Shown piece after piece: positions 9,101 to 18,671 of a stretch of 64,000 nucleotides of DNA. Position 1 is the stretch's first letter, and each line of letters opens with the position of its first letter. The notes below the pieces were generated by a model. It saw only the letters and a program-made list of their open reading frames with translations. It ran no database searches and was not told the DNA's origin. Source of the stretch: DASUBV01 sp963822485 (lineage in GTDB: Bacteria; Actinomycetota; Actinomycetes; Streptosporangiales; Streptosporangiaceae); assembly GCA_963822485.1 (NCBI GenBank), contig CAWGHW010000017.1, positions 1 to 64,000 of the forward strand, written 5' to 3'. The translations under genes and the position numbers were made by a program.

Positions 9101-10717
9101 ATGATGCGAGTGCTCGGGAAGATCACACAACAGCCAGGGAGAACAGCGAAAGGCGGGCGGCGCGCCGCCAGGGCCGCCGCATGCGCGGGAGTGGCCGTGC
9201 TGATGGCGGTCGCGCCTGCCACCGCGGCTAGCGCCGGGAGCCGGCCGGGCCCGCAGTTTCACCCGGTGTCACCGCTGGCCCTCGGACTGAACACCGCGCC
9301 CTGGGACTACATCTACGCTGCCGATACCTCGGCGGGCGGCGGCGTCAACACGATCCAGCCGCTGCTGAAGGCGGCCGGCGTCGGCCTGCTCCGCTACGGC
9401 GGCGGGTCCTACGCCGACTACTACGACTGGCAGACGAATTCCAATATCCAGAATTGCCTGCCCGATGACCCGACGGCCTCGTTCGTAGTGACCAGCACGA
9501 GCTGCGCGACGTCCGATTCGCTCGGCTTCGACCAGTTCGCCGCCCAGGCCAAGGCGGTCGGCGCGCAGAGCTTCGTGACCGTGAACTACGGCTCGGGCAC
9601 GCCGGCGGAGGCGGCAGCGTGGGTCACCCACTCGGAGACGACGCCGGGCGACAGCGTGGCGCTGTGGGAGGTCGGCAATGAGAACTACGGGTGCTGGGAG
9701 GTCAATAACTGGCTGGCCCAGCCCCCGGAGAACTACCAGGGCTACACCCCGAACACCTACACCACGGTGAACGGAGTCTTCGAGAACCCGACCTGCCCCC
9801 AGGTCACCCAGGGCAACGCGGCAGGAACCCAGACACTGGCCACGTCCTACGCTGTTAATGCGCTTCCGTTCCTGCGGGCCATGAAGGCCGCCGGGCCGGC
9901 GGCGCGGATCGGCGTGCCATGGGCGTTCGGCAGCGCCGTGACCGGCGCGGCCGTCCCTGACAGCCAGGAGTGGAACGACACCGTGCTCGGCCGGGACGGC
10001 CGGTACGTCAGCTTCGTGGACGCGCACTATTACCCGTTCTCCTTCGGGGGCGCCACCGGCGGGAGCAACCCGACCGACCAGCAAGTCCTGCAATCGCTGA
10101 TGGCGGTACCCGGGCTGTACCGGCAGATCCGCGGGGAACTTGACGCCTATGACCCGCGGGCCGCGGTCGTGGTCGGGGAGAGCGGCGTGTCCAACAACGA
10201 GACCACGACCGTCTGCACCCCCGCCGGCGCGCTGTTCGCGGCCGGGGATGCGCTGTCCTGGCTGGCGGCCGGGGCGCGCAGCGTGAGCTGGTGGGACATG
10301 AACAACTACGGCAACACTGGCGCGACGTGCGCGAACCCGGACTACGGCATGTTCACCTCGGGCTCGCCACCCGTGCCGGAGACGCCGTACTACGGGTACG
10401 TGCTGGCGTCGATGCTGGCGCAGCCGCACGCGCTGCTGGCCAGCATGCCGACCTCCGACCCGGCGGACGTGCTGGCCTACCGGTCGCTGCTGCCTGACGG
10501 CCGGACGGCGGTCGCGTTCATCAATACCAGCACCAGCGCGGCAGAGACTGTGCGTTACCACCCCGGTGTGCCGCTGGCGGGTCAGCTGAGCACCTGGACT
10601 TACAGCGCGGGTGACCAGAACGCCACCAACTCCGTCATCGTCCAGGGCACTACGACGGCTTCGCCGTCCGTCACCGTGCCCGCTGAGTCGATGGTGATCC
10701 TCGAGTCGCAGCGTTAA
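9101..10717 (+). CDS. Secreted clan GH-A glycoside hydrolase (GH51/GH39-like, arabinofuranosidase type)
   Basis: 538 residues with a Sec signal peptide: twin-basic n-region, hydrophobic residues 24-42 and a likely cut after ATAASA (about residue 46). The catalytic (beta/alpha)8 domain shows LLRYGGGSYADYYDWQTN, FVTVNYGSGTPAEAAAWV, the acid/base motif LWEVGNENYG (near residue 190) and the nucleophile candidate VVVGESGVSN (near 358). A beta-sandwich of about 100 residues follows. ATG 9101 has AAGGGAG at 9089-9095. A third CCGG operator precedes it. It should act outside the cell, releasing the oligosaccharide taken up by the transporter at 2122-7908. The GH family number is uncertain; the fold and catalytic residues are clear. 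Confidence 0.8.
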   Translation: MMRVLGKITQQPGRTAKGGRRAARAAACAGVAVLMAVAPATAASAGSRPGPQFHPVSPLALGLNTAPWDYIYAADTSAGGGVNTIQPLLKAAGVGLLRYGGGSYADYYDWQTNSNIQNCLPDDPTASFVVTSTSCATSDSLGFDQFAAQAKAVGAQSFVTVNYGSGTPAEAAAWVTHSETTPGDSVALWEVGNENYGCWEVNNWLAQPPENYQGYTPNTYTTVNGVFENPTCPQVTQGNAAGTQTLATSYAVNALPFLRAMKAAGPAARIGVPWAFGSAVTGAAVPDSQEWNDTVLGRDGRYVSFVDAHYYPFSFGGATGGSNPTDQQVLQSLMAVPGLYRQIRGELDAYDPRAAVVVGESGVSNNETTTVCTPAGALFAAGDALSWLAAGARSVSWWDMNNYGNTGATCANPDYGMFTSGSPPVPETPYYGYVLASMLAQPHALLASMPTSDPADVLAYRSLLPDGRTAVAFINTSTSAAETVRYHPGVPLAGQLSTWTYSAGDQNATNSVIVQGTTTASPSVTVPAESMVILESQR

Positions 10718-10853
10718 CCTGCGGGCACGCTGGAACCCGGCCGGAACCGCGCCCGGGGGCGGGGCATCCTCGGCCGGGTCGCGGGACAATGCGGAAGTAG
10801 GGTGAGCGCAGTTGCCCTACTTCTGAACGCCGAGTCGCCAGGAGGCGATGCCT

Positions 10854-11666
10854 GTGCCGGAAGTCGGCCGAGTAGCGTCCTTCATCCCCTCCTCCCCGGT
10901 CCGGGTACTCGTCCTGGCGCATGGCTTCCCGTGGGTGGATGGCTCACAGTCGGATGATGACCTCGCCGCGTACGCGCAGGAGGCCGTCGATCGCTGGGCC
11001 CTTTTCGCTGGAGCACATCAGGCGCTAGTTGTTGCGCCTGTATTCGGCGGACGCGATTTCGGCGGGTACCGGGCGCTGTTCGGGCGAAGAACGGATGCTG
11101 ACGAATTCGTGAACGCCACCGTGGACGAGGTAGGGGCAAAGCACATCCCGCGGTTCAGCGGGCAGTTCAGCCTGCATGGGCACTCAGCAGGCGCCCAGTT
11201 CGCAGCCCGCTACCTGGTCACGCACCCCTCGCGCCTGGAGGCCGTAGTGCTGAGCGCGCCGGGCGCTTACCCGTTTCCCGATCCTGCCCTGCGCTGGCCG
11301 GATGGCATGGCCGCGGTTGTTCGGGATGAACTCAGCGGATCGGCCGGCGACGGGAAGGCTCCGGACCAGGCCGCCGGGTCCGTCTACATCCCTCGGCCGT
11401 CAGGCTGGCTCGTCGCCGCTAGCGAGGTCGCGGCCAGCGTCCTGGTGGGATCCCGCGACACTGCGCCGCAAGCTCCCGAGCCGGGACAGCAGGGCTCCAC
11501 CAGGATCGAGCGGGCTACCGCGTGGGTCAACAGCATGAAACAGCACGCCGTTAACAACGGCAGGACACCCATGATCCAGCTCATCCAGGCGGAAGGGCTT
11601 GACCACGACGAACCGGCCATGGCTATCCCGGCTCAGGAAATTCTGGCTAGAAGATGGGCGGTCTAG
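10854..11666 (+). CDS. Alpha/beta hydrolase, probable esterase
   Basis: About 270 residues without a signal peptide. The nucleophile elbow is GHSAGA (near residue 109), preceded by VLVLAHGFPW with the oxyanion HG motif; GSRD and the late LDHDE supply plausible acid and His members of the triad. GTG 10854 is preferred over ATG 10848 because AGGAGG at 10840-10845 would lie only two bases from the ATG but eight from the GTG. It stands alone and overlaps the 3' end of the convergent GH18-like gene by about 20 bases. Substrate unknown. Confidence 0.75.
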   Translation: MPEVGRVASFIPSSPVRVLVLAHGFPWVDGSQSDDDLAAYAQEAVDRWALFAGAHQALVVAPVFGGRDFGGYRALFGRRTDADEFVNATVDEVGAKHIPRFSGQFSLHGHSAGAQFAARYLVTHPSRLEAVVLSAPGAYPFPDPALRWPDGMAAVVRDELSGSAGDGKAPDQAAGSVYIPRPSGWLVAASEVAASVLVGSRDTAPQAPEPGQQGSTRIERATAWVNSMKQHAVNNGRTPMIQLIQAEGLDHDEPAMAIPAQEILARRWAV

Positions 11667-12819
11667 CCGAACCAGTTCGACCCCCGGCAACCGCAGGCCA
11701 GGTTCGGAGTGCCCGGGCGGAGAACCAGGGGTTGTCGCCGCCTAGGACCCAGACCGTCACGTTGCGAATGCCCAGGCTTTCGACTACGGCCAGCTTGGCG
11801 TCCATGGCCTTCTGGTCGACATAGTCGAAGAACTTGCCGTGCGACTGCCACCTGATCTCTTCCGAGCCAGGGTCGCGCCGGGCCGCGATGACTGAGGGCT
11901 TGGAGGAGTAGCCCGGCTCGCGTTTCATCTGATCGAAGCTCATGTTGGACGCGATGTTCTGGCAGCGATCTGAGGCCACGTACCCGTAGGAGGGCAGGCC
12001 GACTACAAGCCGGGTTCGTTCGCCGCGGGGGATCTGGCGCAGCGCGCTGGTGACGGTCGACCGGAGCCAGTTCAGCGGCGTGATGGCCGTGCAGACGGAA
12101 CTGGGCGGTGACGTGAACTCGTCGTCGTAGGCCATGACGATGACCTGGTCGGCTCCGGTGGCCAGGACCCGGCCGTAGTTGAACGGGGTGTTGAAGTCGG
12201 CTGGCCCATCGACTTGCAGCCGCAGTCCGGCCGCGTGCAGGCCCCGCGCCAGCTTGCGCAAGAAGGCGTAGTAGCGCGTCGCGTCGGGGCCCTTCCAGGA
12301 CCAGTAGTTCTCGAAGTCCACGTCCACGCCGGTGAAGCGGATGGACTTCACGAAGCTGGTCAGCCGCCGGACGGCCGCCGTCACCTTGGCGGGATGGGCG
12401 GTGAGCGCTTCTTCCTGCTGCAGCGTGTCGAGGGAGATGGTCATGAACTGCCGGGCCGACCACTTCCTGACCTCAGCCGCGTTGCGCGGGCTGTAGCCGT
12501 TGCAGGCATCGGATCGCCGGCCCGCGGGACGCATGTACAGTCGTCCGAGGTTATTGACGTCCATGTACTCGGGCTTGAGCACGCCGTGCAGGACCCGGCC
12601 GTGAGCGAACTCGCGCGACGCCAGGCAGGTCGGCGAGCCAGGCGCCCCAGGGTACAGCCATTCCTGGAAGGCGATCCCATGCGGCCGCGGGCGCGTCCCG
12701 GCCGCGGCGGCCACGGGCGGTCCGCCCACCAGCGCCAGGCTGGCGATCACTGCAAGCACTGCACCTGCCAACCGGGTAATTGTGGCCTCCCTGTGGGCTG
12801 AGTCCTCCGAGGATGACAA
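11647..12819 (-). CDS. Secreted GH18-family protein (chitinase-like)
   Basis: Up to 390 residues with an N-terminal signal sequence (hydrophobic residues 17-40, AAAAG cut region). The GH18 catalytic strand is FTGVDVDFENYW, with the DxxDxDxE acid at Glu170; QVIVMAYDDE and the late VWVLGGDNPWF match the barrel ends. It should cleave or bind GlcNAc-containing polymers outside the cell. The start is uncertain: the long frame begins at a TTG, but GGGAGG lies inside it, so a start some 15 codons later is possible. The 3' end is convergent with and overlaps the alpha/beta hydrolase gene. Confidence 0.75.
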   Translation of the reverse strand: MSSSEDSAHREATITRLAGAVLAVIASLALVGGPPVAAAAGTRPRPHGIAFQEWLYPGAPGSPTCLASREFAHGRVLHGVLKPEYMDVNNLGRLYMRPAGRRSDACNGYSPRNAAEVRKWSARQFMTISLDTLQQEEALTAHPAKVTAAVRRLTSFVKSIRFTGVDVDFENYWSWKGPDATRYYAFLRKLARGLHAAGLRLQVDGPADFNTPFNYGRVLATGADQVIVMAYDDEFTSPPSSVCTAITPLNWLRSTVTSALRQIPRGERTRLVVGLPSYGYVASDRCQNIASNMSFDQMKREPGYSSKPSVIAARRDPGSEEIRWQSHGKFFDYVDQKAMDAKLAVVESLGIRNVTVWVLGGDNPWFSARALRTWPAVAGGRTGSARPPIF

Positions 12820-12968
12820 GAAATAGCCGGATGCGCCAGGTTTCTGGGCCCTAGCTCACGGTGGATCCGGGCTCAGCCAGCCTCCCGACGGGCGCATCGC
12901 TCGACCAGGGCGCCGCAAGCTTCGCGGTCAAGCGCTGGATGGATGACCTGCTGCCGCTCGTCAGCGAA

Positions 12969-13682
12969 TCAGCGTTCCCGCGCCGGGATGATCAGGCCTG
13001 ATTCGTAGGCGGTGACCACCGCTTGGGTGCGGTCGCGCAGGCCGAGCTTGGCCAGCATGCGGCTGACGTGGCTTTTTACCGTGTCCTCGGTGACGATGAT
13101 GCGGGCCGCGATCTCGGTGTTGGACAGTCCCTGGGCGACGAGGCGCAGTACCTCGGTCTCGCGCGGGGTCAGCGCGGCGAGCGCTGGCGGGACGCCGGTG
13201 ACGGGGCCAGCGCCTGGCTCGGGTGATGACCCGAGCCGGGCGAACTCCCGGATCAGCCGCCGGGTCACGGCCGGCGCGAGCAGCGCGTCGCCGGCCGCGA
13301 CGACGCGGACGGCCTCGTACAGCTGCTCCGCTGTGACGTCCTTGAGCATAAAGCCGCTCGCGCCGGCGCGCAGCGCGTCGAAGACGTACTTGTCCAGGTC
13401 GAACGTGGTCAGGATGAGCACCTTCGGGGGCTGGTCAGACGACGACAGCTGCCGGGTCGCCTCGATCCCGTCAATGCCGGGCATCCGGATGTCCATGATG
13501 ATCAGGTCGGGCCGGAGCGTGCGGCACGCCTGCACGGCTGAGGCGCCGTCGGAGGCCGTGCCGAGGACGGTGAAGTCCGCCTGGGTGTCCAGCATCGCCG
13601 CGAATCCGGTCCGGACCACCTGGTGGTCGTCGGCCACGATGATGCTGATGGGGCTCCCGGTAGACGCGTCTGGTGCGGTCAC
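12969..13682 (-). CDS. NarL/LuxR-type response regulator
   Basis: 237 residues: receiver domain at residues 12-130 with acidic pocket ADDH, phospho-acceptor Asp in LIIMDIRMPG and the switch LILTTFD/FMLKD; LuxR-type HTH at 170-228 (LTPRETEVLRLVAQGLSNTE, then TVKSHVSRMLAKLGLRDRT). It begins with GTG overlapping the stop of the histidine kinase gene (GTGA), so kinase and regulator are one transcript. The divergent ABC exporter at 15265-18603 is the likely target, as commonly seen for this arrangement. Confidence 0.93.
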   Translation of the reverse strand: MTAPDASTGSPISIIVADDHQVVRTGFAAMLDTQADFTVLGTASDGASAVQACRTLRPDLIIMDIRMPGIDGIEATRQLSSSDQPPKVLILTTFDLDKYVFDALRAGASGFMLKDVTAEQLYEAVRVVAAGDALLAPAVTRRLIREFARLGSSPEPGAGPVTGVPPALAALTPRETEVLRLVAQGLSNTEIAARIIVTEDTVKSHVSRMLAKLGLRDRTQAVVTAYESGLIIPARER

Positions 13683-15103
13683 GGCCCGGCCTCCGGCTTC
13701 GCCGGCAATTCCGCCAGGACGAGGAACCCGCCGCCTGGTGCCGCGCCGGTCCGCAGCGTGCCTCCGAGGGTCGCGGCGCGCTCGCGCATGCCGAGTAGCC
13801 CGTGCCCGCCGCCGGCGCCGTGCCCGCTGCCGGCGCCGTGCCCGCTGGCGGTGCCTGCGTGAGTGCCGCCCGGCCCGGGGCCAGGTCCGTTGTCACGGAC
13901 GCGTACGGTCAGCATGTCTTGTTCGTACCGCAGTTCGACGTCCACGGCGGCACCGGGGGCGTGCCGCCGCGCGTTGGTGAGAGCTTCCTGCATGATGCGG
14001 TATGCGGTCAGCTCCACGCCCGGGTCGAGCGAGGCAACCGGCCCGGAGACGATCAGCCGCACGCGCCCGGCCGCCGCTGTCCGGGAATCCTCGATCAGTG
14101 ATGTCACCTGCTGCAGGCCTGGCTGTGGCTGTCGTTCGTCCTCGGCATCAGCATCGGCGTCGGACCGCAGCACCCCGAGCAGCCGCCGCATCTCGGTGAG
14201 CCCGGCCCGTGCGGTGTCGCCGATCTCCCCCAGACGGCGCGCGCTCTCTGGCGCCAGGTCAGGAACGGTCACCCGGGCCGTCTCCGCCTGCACCGAGATC
14301 ATGGAGATGTGGTGGGCGACCACGTCATGGAGCTCACGGGCGATCCGTGCGCGTTCCCCGCGTGCCATGTGCTCCACCAGGGTGTCCGCTAGCTCTGAGC
14401 GGACGATGCCGGCCAGGGACGCCGAGCGCCGCGACCGGACGGCGATCCCGGTTCCCGCGGCGACTGGCACGAGCGAGGCGAGCAGCACCGCGGCCAGGGC
14501 CTGCGACGCCAGCGCCAGAACCAGGAACGGTGCCGCCAGTCCCAGCGCCAGGTACTGCCCGTTGACTCGCCAGCCGGCGGGCGCGGCTGCGCTGAGGGAA
14601 TCCCCTGGGTCGGCTGCGCCGAGCCGGCCAACCGCGATCAGCTCCGCAGCCACCCCGCCCGCGGTCACCAGGCCGGAGGCAGCGCTGCCCGCCGTGGCCA
14701 CGCCGAGGACCGTGAGCGACAGCACCAGCGCGCCTGTGATGAGCATGGCGGCGGCGGCCGGCCGCAGGAAGATCAGCGGGATCGTGGCGGCGAGCGCGAG
14801 CAGGCACAGCGGCAGGGCGAACAGGGCAACCGAGACTGTGCTCGTGACGGTCGAGATGATCGCCGCGCCGCGGGGGAGCGCGAGGAGAGCCCTCGCTGCG
14901 GCGGTCGGTACCGAGATCCCCACACCGCCGTGCGCCCCGGCGAGCAAGACCGCCTGGACGATGGCCTGAGCGACCGAGACAACCGCGAGTACGGCGCCGA
15001 TCACCGTCAGCGTGCGCGTCGAGGCGATCCGCCGCGCCGCTGCGAGTGGCGGCCACCGGGCCGGCGAAGGCCGTCCGCCACCTTCTTCCCTCATGCCCGT
15101 CAT
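13679..15103 (-). CDS. Sensor histidine kinase, NarL-partner (HisKA_3) type
   Basis: About 474 residues from ATG 15103 (alternative ATG 15094). Six or so hydrophobic segments fill the first half, with no sizeable extracellular sensor domain. The H-box is RIARELHDVVAHHISMISV, the ATPase N-box is MQEALTNARRHAPG and the G-boxes DNGPGPGPGG and GHGLLGMRERAATLGG. Between the G-boxes is a Gly/His repeat (GHGAGSGHGAGGGHG) encoded by short tandem DNA repeats at about 13797-13860. Signals likely come from the membrane, as in cell-envelope stress kinases. Confidence 0.9.
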   Translation of the reverse strand: MTGMREEGGGRPSPARWPPLAAARRIASTRTLTVIGAVLAVVSVAQAIVQAVLLAGAHGGVGISVPTAAARALLALPRGAAIISTVTSTVSVALFALPLCLLALAATIPLIFLRPAAAAMLITGALVLSLTVLGVATAGSAASGLVTAGGVAAELIAVGRLGAADPGDSLSAAAPAGWRVNGQYLALGLAAPFLVLALASQALAAVLLASLVPVAAGTGIAVRSRRSASLAGIVRSELADTLVEHMARGERARIARELHDVVAHHISMISVQAETARVTVPDLAPESARRLGEIGDTARAGLTEMRRLLGVLRSDADADAEDERQPQPGLQQVTSLIEDSRTAAAGRVRLIVSGPVASLDPGVELTAYRIMQEALTNARRHAPGAAVDVELRYEQDMLTVRVRDNGPGPGPGGTHAGTASGHGAGSGHGAGGGHGLLGMRERAATLGGTLRTGAAPGGGFLVLAELPAKPEAGP

Positions 15104-15264
15104 TCTGCCTGCGGCATCAGCCGAAGGCGTCACTCCTGCCGGGCAGCCGATGGCTACTCTCACGAGTGAGTCGGGGCTCGCCCGCTCCAACCTGAGGCGG
15201 AGCGGCAAAGACTGCTCTGCGGCGTGACGACTGCGGCCGTCCCGGGATCCTAGCCTGCTGCACC

Positions 15265-16185
15265 ATGGAAGCGAATATTCAGGTCACCGGGCTGCGCAAG
15301 CGGTTCGGAGCACAACAGGCCCTGGACGGGATGACCTTCACCGTCCAGCCCGGCCGGGTGACGGGGTTCGTCGGCCCGAACGGCGCCGGCAAGTCCACGA
15401 CCATGCGCGTCATCCTCGGCCTCGACACCGCCGACGAGGGCACCGCGCTGGTCGGCGGCAAGCCGTACGCGGCTCTGCGCACCCCGCTGAGCCACGTCGG
15501 CGCGCTGCTCGACGCCGGCGCTCTTCAGCCGAGCCGCAGTGCCCGCGGCCACTTGCTGTGGCTCGCCCACTCCCAGGGCTTCAGCGCCAGGCGCGTCGGC
15601 GAGGTCATCGAGCAGGCTGGCCTTCGGTCTGTCGCGGGGCGCAAGGCAGGTGGCTACTCGCTGGGTATGCGCCAGCGGCTCGGCATCGCCGCGGCGCTGC
15701 TCGGCGACCCGCCGATCCTGATGATGGACGAGCCGTTCAACGGCCTGGACCCCGAAGGCATCGTGTGGGTACGCACGCTGCTGCGGTCCCTCGCGCGGCA
15801 GGGGCGCGCCGTCCTCGTCTCCAGCCACCTGATGAGCGAGCTTGAGGATACCGCCGACCACCTGCTGGTCGTCGGCCGCGGGAAAGTCATCGCCGATGCC
15901 AGCGTCGCCGGCATGATCACGGCGGCTTCCGGCGACCGGGTCAGCCTGCGCACGGCCTGCCCTGCGCAGGCGATTACGGCCCTCGCCAACGCCGGGGCCA
16001 TCGTCGCCTCCACCGGTCCAGACCAGCTCACCATCTCGAATCTTTCCCCTGAGCGGGCAGTGGCGGCGCTCACCGCCCACGCCATCCCGTTCTCGGAGGT
16101 CAGTGCCCACCGGGCATCTCTCGAGGAGGCCTACATGGAACTCACCCGCGACGAGGCCGAGTTCCGGGCGGTGAGGCCGTCATGA
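15265..16185 (+). CDS. ABC-2 type exporter ATP-binding protein
   Basis: 306 residues. Walker A GPNGAGKST at about residue 38, signature YSLGMRQRLGIAAAL at about 132, Walker B ILMMDEPFNGLDPEG and H-loop VLVSSHLMSE. A C-terminal part of about 90 residues is typical of bacitracin/lantibiotic-resistance ATPases. ATG 15265 is preceded by a weak site in a region shared with the divergent two-component genes. Its stop overlaps the next gene (ATGA), and two permease genes follow, giving a complete exporter probably involved in resistance to envelope-active compounds. Confidence 0.92.
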   Translation: MEANIQVTGLRKRFGAQQALDGMTFTVQPGRVTGFVGPNGAGKSTTMRVILGLDTADEGTALVGGKPYAALRTPLSHVGALLDAGALQPSRSARGHLLWLAHSQGFSARRVGEVIEQAGLRSVAGRKAGGYSLGMRQRLGIAAALLGDPPILMMDEPFNGLDPEGIVWVRTLLRSLARQGRAVLVSSHLMSELEDTADHLLVVGRGKVIADASVAGMITAASGDRVSLRTACPAQAITALANAGAIVASTGPDQLTISNLSPERAVAALTAHAIPFSEVSAHRASLEEAYMELTRDEAEFRAVRPS

Positions 16186-17782
16186 CCGCCGTCGCGCCGC
16201 ATCGCTACCGTGCGCGGACCGGCCGGGACGGATTCGGCCGGCTCGTGCACGCGGAGTGGACCAAGCTCCGCACGGTACGCGGCTGGGTCATCGGCATCGT
16301 GCTCGCCCCGGTGCTGATCGTGGCGCTGGGGTACCTCTACAGCAGCGCGACGTGCAGCGGCGCAGGTCCGGACCATGGCTGCCCCGCGCCTGCGGTCGGG
16401 CCGGGCGGCGTCGCGGTCACCGACACCTTCTACTTTGCCCACCAGGCACTGGCTGGGAACGGCACGATCACGGCCCGGATGACGTCGCTGACCGGCGAGT
16501 ACTCGCCGAACGGGCGCGGCCTCCCGGCCAACGGAACTCCCGGCGGTCGCCTGAAGCCCGGTGTGCAGCCGTGGTCCAAGGCCGGGATCATGGTCAGCGC
16601 CAGCACCGTGCCGGGCTCCGCGTACGCGGCCATGCTGGTCACCGGCGGTAAGGGCGTCCGGATGCAGTGGAACTACACGGGGGATTCGCCCGGCCTGCCG
16701 GGCAAGGTGTCCTCCTCGTCGCCGCGCTGGCTGCGGCTCACCCGGTCGGGCGACACCATCACCGGGTACGACTCGCCCGACGGCACGCACTGGACCGAGC
16801 TGAACCGCGTAGTCGTCAACGGCCTGCCGTCGACCGCACAGGTCGGCTTGTTCGCGACGTCGCCGAGCTACCAGCTGCTCGCGCCGGTCGGCAGTCCCTC
16901 CTACGAAGTCGGCCCCAGCCTGGCTGCCGGCACCTTCGACACCGTGCACCTGGCCTTCGCCGATGCCAGCGGATCCTGGACGAGGACCAGCATCGGCGGT
17001 GCCGGCGCCCGCGGCTCCGGCACGTTCGCGGCCGGGCCGTCCTCGTTCACTCACTCCGGCGGCCGATTCACAGTGACTGGTTCCGGGGACATCGCACCCG
17101 ACCAGCCCGAGGCCCCCAAGGCGCCGGCATCGAGGCCGAGCCAACCCTGCAATTCGGGCTGCCAGTCAGCCTTATTCCGGTGGCCATCGTGGCCGCCCTG
17201 TTCATGACCGCCGAGTACCGGCGGGGACTAATCCGCCTGACGTTCGCCGCCTCGCCCCGTCGCGGCCGGGCCCTCGCCGCCAAGGCGGTGCTGATCGGCC
17301 TGGCCACCTTCGTCGCCGGTTTGGTCGGCGCCGGGATCGCCCTCCTGCTCGGCGTTCACCGGCTGCGCGGCGGCGGAAATTTCGTGCTGGGAACGTCGGC
17401 CCTGACCGAGATCCGCATGGTCGTCGGGGTCGCCGCGATGCTGGCGGTCACGGCCGTGCTGGCACTCGCGCTCGGCACGCTCGCGCGCCGCGGCGTGACA
17501 GCGGTCACGGTGGTGATCGCGGTGATCTTCCTGCCAACTTTGCTCGCCACGCTGCCAGCGCTGCTGCCGCCCGTGGCACAGGAGTGGCTGCTGCGGGTGA
17601 TGCCCCCCGCCGCCATCGCGGTCACCCAGGACATCCCCGCCTACCACCAGGTGATCGCGCAGGTCTCCCCGCCGGATGGTTACTTCCCGCTCACGTGGTG
17701 GGCCGGGCTCGCGGTGCTGTGCGCGTGGACGGCGATCGCACTGGGCAGTGCCGCGTACGTGTTGCGCAGGAGGGACGTATGA
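16182..17782 (+). CDS. ABC-2 permease with extracellular lectin-like (DUF1349-like) domain, one frameshift
   Basis: About 533 residues. Residues 18-55 hold the ABC-2 start (HAEWTKLRTVRGWVIGIVLA, first helix). About 250 residues then lie outside the membrane and look like a concanavalin-type DUF1349 domain: FYFAHQALAGNGTITARMTS, WSKAGIMVSASTVPGSAYAA, WLRLTRSGDTITGYDSPDGT and AQVGLFATSPS. Five helices follow, with MTAEYRRGLIRLTFAASPRR after the second. One base is missing near 17115, so the first 310 codons and the membrane part are in different frames. It overlaps its neighbours by four bases at both ends. The external domain may sense or present a glycan or lipid to the exporter (inference). 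Confidence 0.75.
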
Positions 17783-18603
17783 GCGCCGTCAGTCACACTC
17801 GCCCAGCGGGCCTGCTGGCCACGGCCCTGCACGCGGAATGGACGAAGGTCCGCACGCTACCCGGCATGATCTGGCTGCTCGCCGCGGCGGCCGTACTCAC
17901 CGCCGGCGCCGGCGCGGCCGCGGCCGCGGCGTTTCACTGCCCCGCGGCCGGGTGCACGCCCGCCGCGACCGGGGCCGACCCGGCGAAGATCAGCCTCACC
18001 GGTATCTACCTGGGCCAGGTGCTCGTCGCGGTGCTCGCCGTGCTGGCCGTCGGCGGCGAGTACAGCAACGGGATGGTCCGGGTCACGCTCACGGCGATAC
18101 CGCGCCGTTTTGTGGTGCTGCTGTCGAAGGCGATCATCGTGGCCGGGCTGACCCTCGCCGCGTCGCTGGTCGGCGTGCTCGGCTCCGTGCTCGCGGGGCG
18201 GCTGCTGCTGTCATCGCGCGGCATGACGGCAGCCCATGGCTACGTGGAGCTGTCCTTCAGCAACATCACCGACGTGCGCGCGACGTTCGGCTCAGTGCTG
18301 TACCTGGTGCTGATCGCGCTGCTCGCGCTCGGCATCACCGCGGCAGTCCGCGACTCGGGCGTGGCGATCGGTGTCGTCCTCGGCCTGCTGTTCGCGTTCC
18401 CCCTGGCCGCGCTGATCCCTGACCACGTCCTCGCCCGGCACCTGGAACAGGCCAGCCCGATGATCGCCGGGCAGTACGTCGAGACCACGGTCGGCATGAA
18501 CTCGCTCCCGCTCACTCCCTGGCAAGGCCTCGGCGTGCTGGCGCTGTGGGCCTGCGGCGCGCTGCTGCTCGGCGGCCTGCTCCTGCGCTTTCGCGATGCC
18601 TGA
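17779..18603 (+). CDS. ABC-2 type permease
   Basis: 274 residues with six predicted membrane segments and the same starting motif as its neighbour (LHAEWTKVRTLPG) but no extracellular domain. GGEYSNGMVRVTLTAIPRR is the conserved cytoplasmic loop after helix two. ATG 17779 overlaps the preceding stop, with AGGAGGG upstream at 17768-17774. It is the second half of the exporter and probably forms a heterodimeric channel with the product of 16182-17782. Confidence 0.88.
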   Translation: MSAVSHTRPAGLLATALHAEWTKVRTLPGMIWLLAAAAVLTAGAGAAAAAAFHCPAAGCTPAATGADPAKISLTGIYLGQVLVAVLAVLAVGGEYSNGMVRVTLTAIPRRFVVLLSKAIIVAGLTLAASLVGVLGSVLAGRLLLSSRGMTAAHGYVELSFSNITDVRATFGSVLYLVLIALLALGITAAVRDSGVAIGVVLGLLFAFPLAALIPDHVLARHLEQASPMIAGQYVETTVGMNSLPLTPWQGLGVLALWACGALLLGGLLLRFRDA

Positions 18604-18671
18604 CAGCAGCACGGTGCGCAAGATCCTCAGGGACGCCGAGCGGACGCACTCAGGCACAGAAAGGAATCTCG

